From contig CALDID010000253.1 in assembly GCA_937901865.1 (NCBI GenBank), positions 1 through 5,568 on the forward strand: 5,568 nt of DNA, given 5' to 3'. The position numbers and the translations under genes were made by a program. Below the pieces are notes generated by a model. That model searched no databases, was not told where the DNA came from, and worked only from the letters and a program-made list of their open reading frames with translations. Shown piece after piece: positions 3,811 to 5,568 of this stretch. Every line of letters begins with the position of its first letter. The first letter of the stretch is position 1. The stretch comes from an uncultured Treponema sp. GTDB taxonomy: Bacteria > Spirochaetota > Spirochaetia > Treponematales > Treponemataceae.

Positions 3811-5568
3811 ATGGCGGAACAGAAAAAGAAGTTCGATGAGATTATCAATAGTTATAGAGAAAATAGTTTTTCAGAAAGAGATAAAGGTACTCGCTTCGAA
3901 AAACTGATGAAATCATATCTAAAAACAAAAAGTGAATACAAGCAAACTCTAAACGACGTGTGGCTTTGGAATGAGTTTCCGTATAAAGCGCAATTCGGCG
4001 GCAAAGATACAGGTATAGACATTGTTTGCAAAACATTTGACAACGAATATTGGGCTGTACAATGCAAATGCTATGCAGAATCTTCTATTATAAATAAGCC
4101 TGCCGTAGATACTTTTTTATCCACATCAAGCAAACTCTTTGAAACAAGCGACGGAGAAAAAAGTTTTGCTCATCGGCTTTGGATAGATACGACAAGAAAC
4201 GGCTTTAATGCAGAAGCAGAAAACACAATACAAAATCAGAATCCGCCTGTTAGCAAAATCGGGCTTTATGACCTCAGAAATGATAGTGTAGATTGGGAAA
4301 AGCTGAATAAAGGGCTGTTTGGCAAGAGCGCAGAAAAAGAAAAGTATACCCTTTTGCCGCACCAGCAAAAAGCTCACGATAATGCCCTTGAGTATTTGAA
4401 AACACACGAGCGCGGAAAATTGATTATGGCGTGCGGAACGGGAAAAACGTTTACTTCTCTGCGCATTGCAGAAGACATAGAAAAAGAATCTTCGATAGTG
4501 TTGTTTTTAGTGCCGTCGATTGCCCTTTTAAGCCAGACACTAAAAGAATGGACTGCGCAAGCAACTCAAAATCTCTATCCTATTTGTATCTGCTCAGACA
4601 AAGACGTATCAAAGGCGAGTGATGATTTTACCGATTCACTTACAACGTTAGCTCTTCCTGCGTCTACAAATATTGAAAACATAAAAAGGCAATTCAAAGA
4701 ATATCAAAAACGGCAAAAAGAAAACGGCGGTATAATCGTAGTTTTTTCAACATATCAATCGATTGATGTTGTTAGCAAGGCTCAAAAAGAATTTGATTTA
4801 ATCATTGCAGACGAAGCACACAGAACAACGGGCTTTACTCAAGAGAAAAAAGCTGATTCTGTCTTTGTAAAAGTACACGATAACTCTTTTATCAAAGCAA
4901 GAAAGCGCATTTATATGACCGCTACACCACGATTGTTTTCTGACGAAACAAAAAGAAAAGCTGACGAAAAAAATATTTATCTTTGCTCTATGGACAATGA
5001 AGATTTATATGGCAAAGAAATGTATCGCATTGGTTTCGGGGAAGCTGTGGAAAAGCAGCTTTTGTCAGATTACAAAGTTATCGTTTTAACGCTTAATGAA
5101 AACTCTATTGATAACATCGACAGCTCATTACAAAAGCATATTGCACAAAGCGAAATCAAAGCTGATGACGCACTAAAGCTAATCGGCTGTATAAATGTGT
5201 TATCAAAGCGCACATCATATTTGACAGACAAAGAGCTTTTTTCTGACGTAGACCCAGAGCCAATGAGAAGTGCTGTTGCATTTTGCTCTAATATAAAGAC
5301 ATCGAAATATATAAAAGAGAGCTTTGATGTTTGTAAAGAAGCGTATTACAAAACTCTTTCTGAAAAAGAGAGAGAAAGCATTGTGAGTATTTCTGCAGAA
5401 CATATTGACGGCACAATGGGAAGCGGAATAAGAGAAGAAAAACTAGAATGGCTTAAAAATGCAAATGCTGAAAAAAACGAGTGTCGCATTTTGAACAATG
5501 TTCGTTGTTTGAGCGAAGGTGTTGACGTGCCGAGTTTAGACGCTATTTTTTTCTTATCATCTAGGAAC
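3811..5568 (+). CDS. Type ISP-like restriction enzyme, nuclease-helicase part (3' truncated)
   Basis: The frame is open for 586 codons from ATG 3811 (AGGA six bases upstream) to the contig end without a stop. Residues about 1-130 resemble an Mrr-type nuclease: GGKDTGID with D70, then WAVQCKCY with Q84 and K86, the D-QxK catalytic pattern. A superfamily 2 motor follows: LLPHQQKA (181-188), Walker A ACGTGKT (207-213), motif Ia LVPSIALLSQT (233-243), DEAH (334-337), motif III TATP (370-373) and motif V SEGVDVPSLDA (568-578). Nuclease then motor in one chain is the start of type ISP enzymes such as LlaGI and LlaBIII (about 1,500-1,600 aa), where methylase and target-recognition domains come next. 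Those parts are not in the window, so another Mrr-helicase defence protein is possible. No frameshift is seen, and the catalytic residues are intact. Confidence 0.85.
   Translation, partial: MAEQKKKFDEIINSYRENSFSERDKGTRFEKLMKSYLKTKSEYKQTLNDVWLWNEFPYKAQFGGKDTGIDIVCKTFDNEYWAVQCKCYAESSIINKPAVDTFLSTSSKLFETSDGEKSFAHRLWIDTTRNGFNAEAENTIQNQNPPVSKIGLYDLRNDSVDWEKLNKGLFGKSAEKEKYTLLPHQQKAHDNALEYLKTHERGKLIMACGTGKTFTSLRIAEDIEKESSIVLFLVPSIALLSQTLKEWTAQATQNLYPICICSDKDVSKASDDFTDSLTTLALPASTNIENIKRQFKEYQKRQKENGGIIVVFSTYQSIDVVSKAQKEFDLIIADEAHRTTGFTQEKKADSVFVKVHDNSFIKARKRIYMTATPRLFSDETKRKADEKNIYLCSMDNEDLYGKEMYRIGFGEAVEKQLLSDYKVIVLTLNENSIDNIDSSLQKHIAQSEIKADDALKLIGCINVLSKRTSYLTDKELFSDVDPEPMRSAVAFCSNIKTSKYIKESFDVCKEAYYKTLSEKERESIVSISAEHIDGTMGSGIREEKLEWLKNANAEKNECRILNNVRCLSEGVDVPSLDAIFFLSSRN

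Noticed and set aside
4126..4407. Minus-strand 93-codon gene with hydrophobic stretches
   Set aside because: It is antisense to the nuclease-helicase frame, whose motifs are unambiguous. The hydrophobicity comes from reversing AAA/GAA-rich codons.

Overview
The window looks like a complete metagenomic or draft contig. Bases 1-34 match the Illumina TruSeq read-2 adapter exactly and the other end stops inside an open gene. The likely source is a spirochaete of the genus Treponema, or a relative. Three things point there: an HU-type DNA-binding domain fused to a DUF4469 Ig-like domain, E. coli-like TTGACA/TATAAT promoters with GGAG-type ribosome binding sites (Bacteroidota, the other common host of this fusion, rarely use either), and moderate GC with stand-alone XRE regulators. 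This placement is inference, at roughly 60% confidence.

Left part (35-2288), all on the minus strand, read right to left. It holds a 252-aa HU/DUF4469 protein (1530-2288) with its own terminator (1453-1491). Next come a promoter and a flavodoxin gene (961-1371), translationally coupled by a 4-base ATGA overlap to a 301-aa cysteine-rich protein resembling peptidase U32 (59-964). Hand-counted rows give about 48-52% GC, which suggests resident chromosomal sequence.

Middle (2289-3810), the regulatory part. Bases 2289-2505 hold a possible plus-strand small RNA of about 95 nt: a sigma70-like promoter followed by a strong hairpin and T run. A 159-aa XRE regulator (2506-2985) follows, driven from the minus strand by two similar promoters that flank a 9-bp inverted repeat. 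Upstream lie two abutting, unrelated tandem arrays: five 23-bp units (3127-3241) and five exactly spaced 24-bp units (3250-3369). The last 24-bp unit supplies the final codons and stop of a second XRE regulator (3358-3663, 101 aa).

Right part (3811-5568), plus strand. This is the first 586 codons of a large enzyme with an Mrr-like nuclease domain followed by a DEAH superfamily 2 motor, as in single-chain type ISP restriction-modification enzymes (LlaGI/LlaBIII type). Methylase and target-recognition parts would lie beyond the contig end. The 101-aa XRE protein is divergent from it, and their 147-bp spacer holds overlapping promoters and a perfect 15-bp palindrome. That layout suits a restriction-modification controller. 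Hand-counted rows here give 25-42% GC, suggesting acquired DNA. No transposase, integrase, tRNA, rRNA or CRISPR array is visible.
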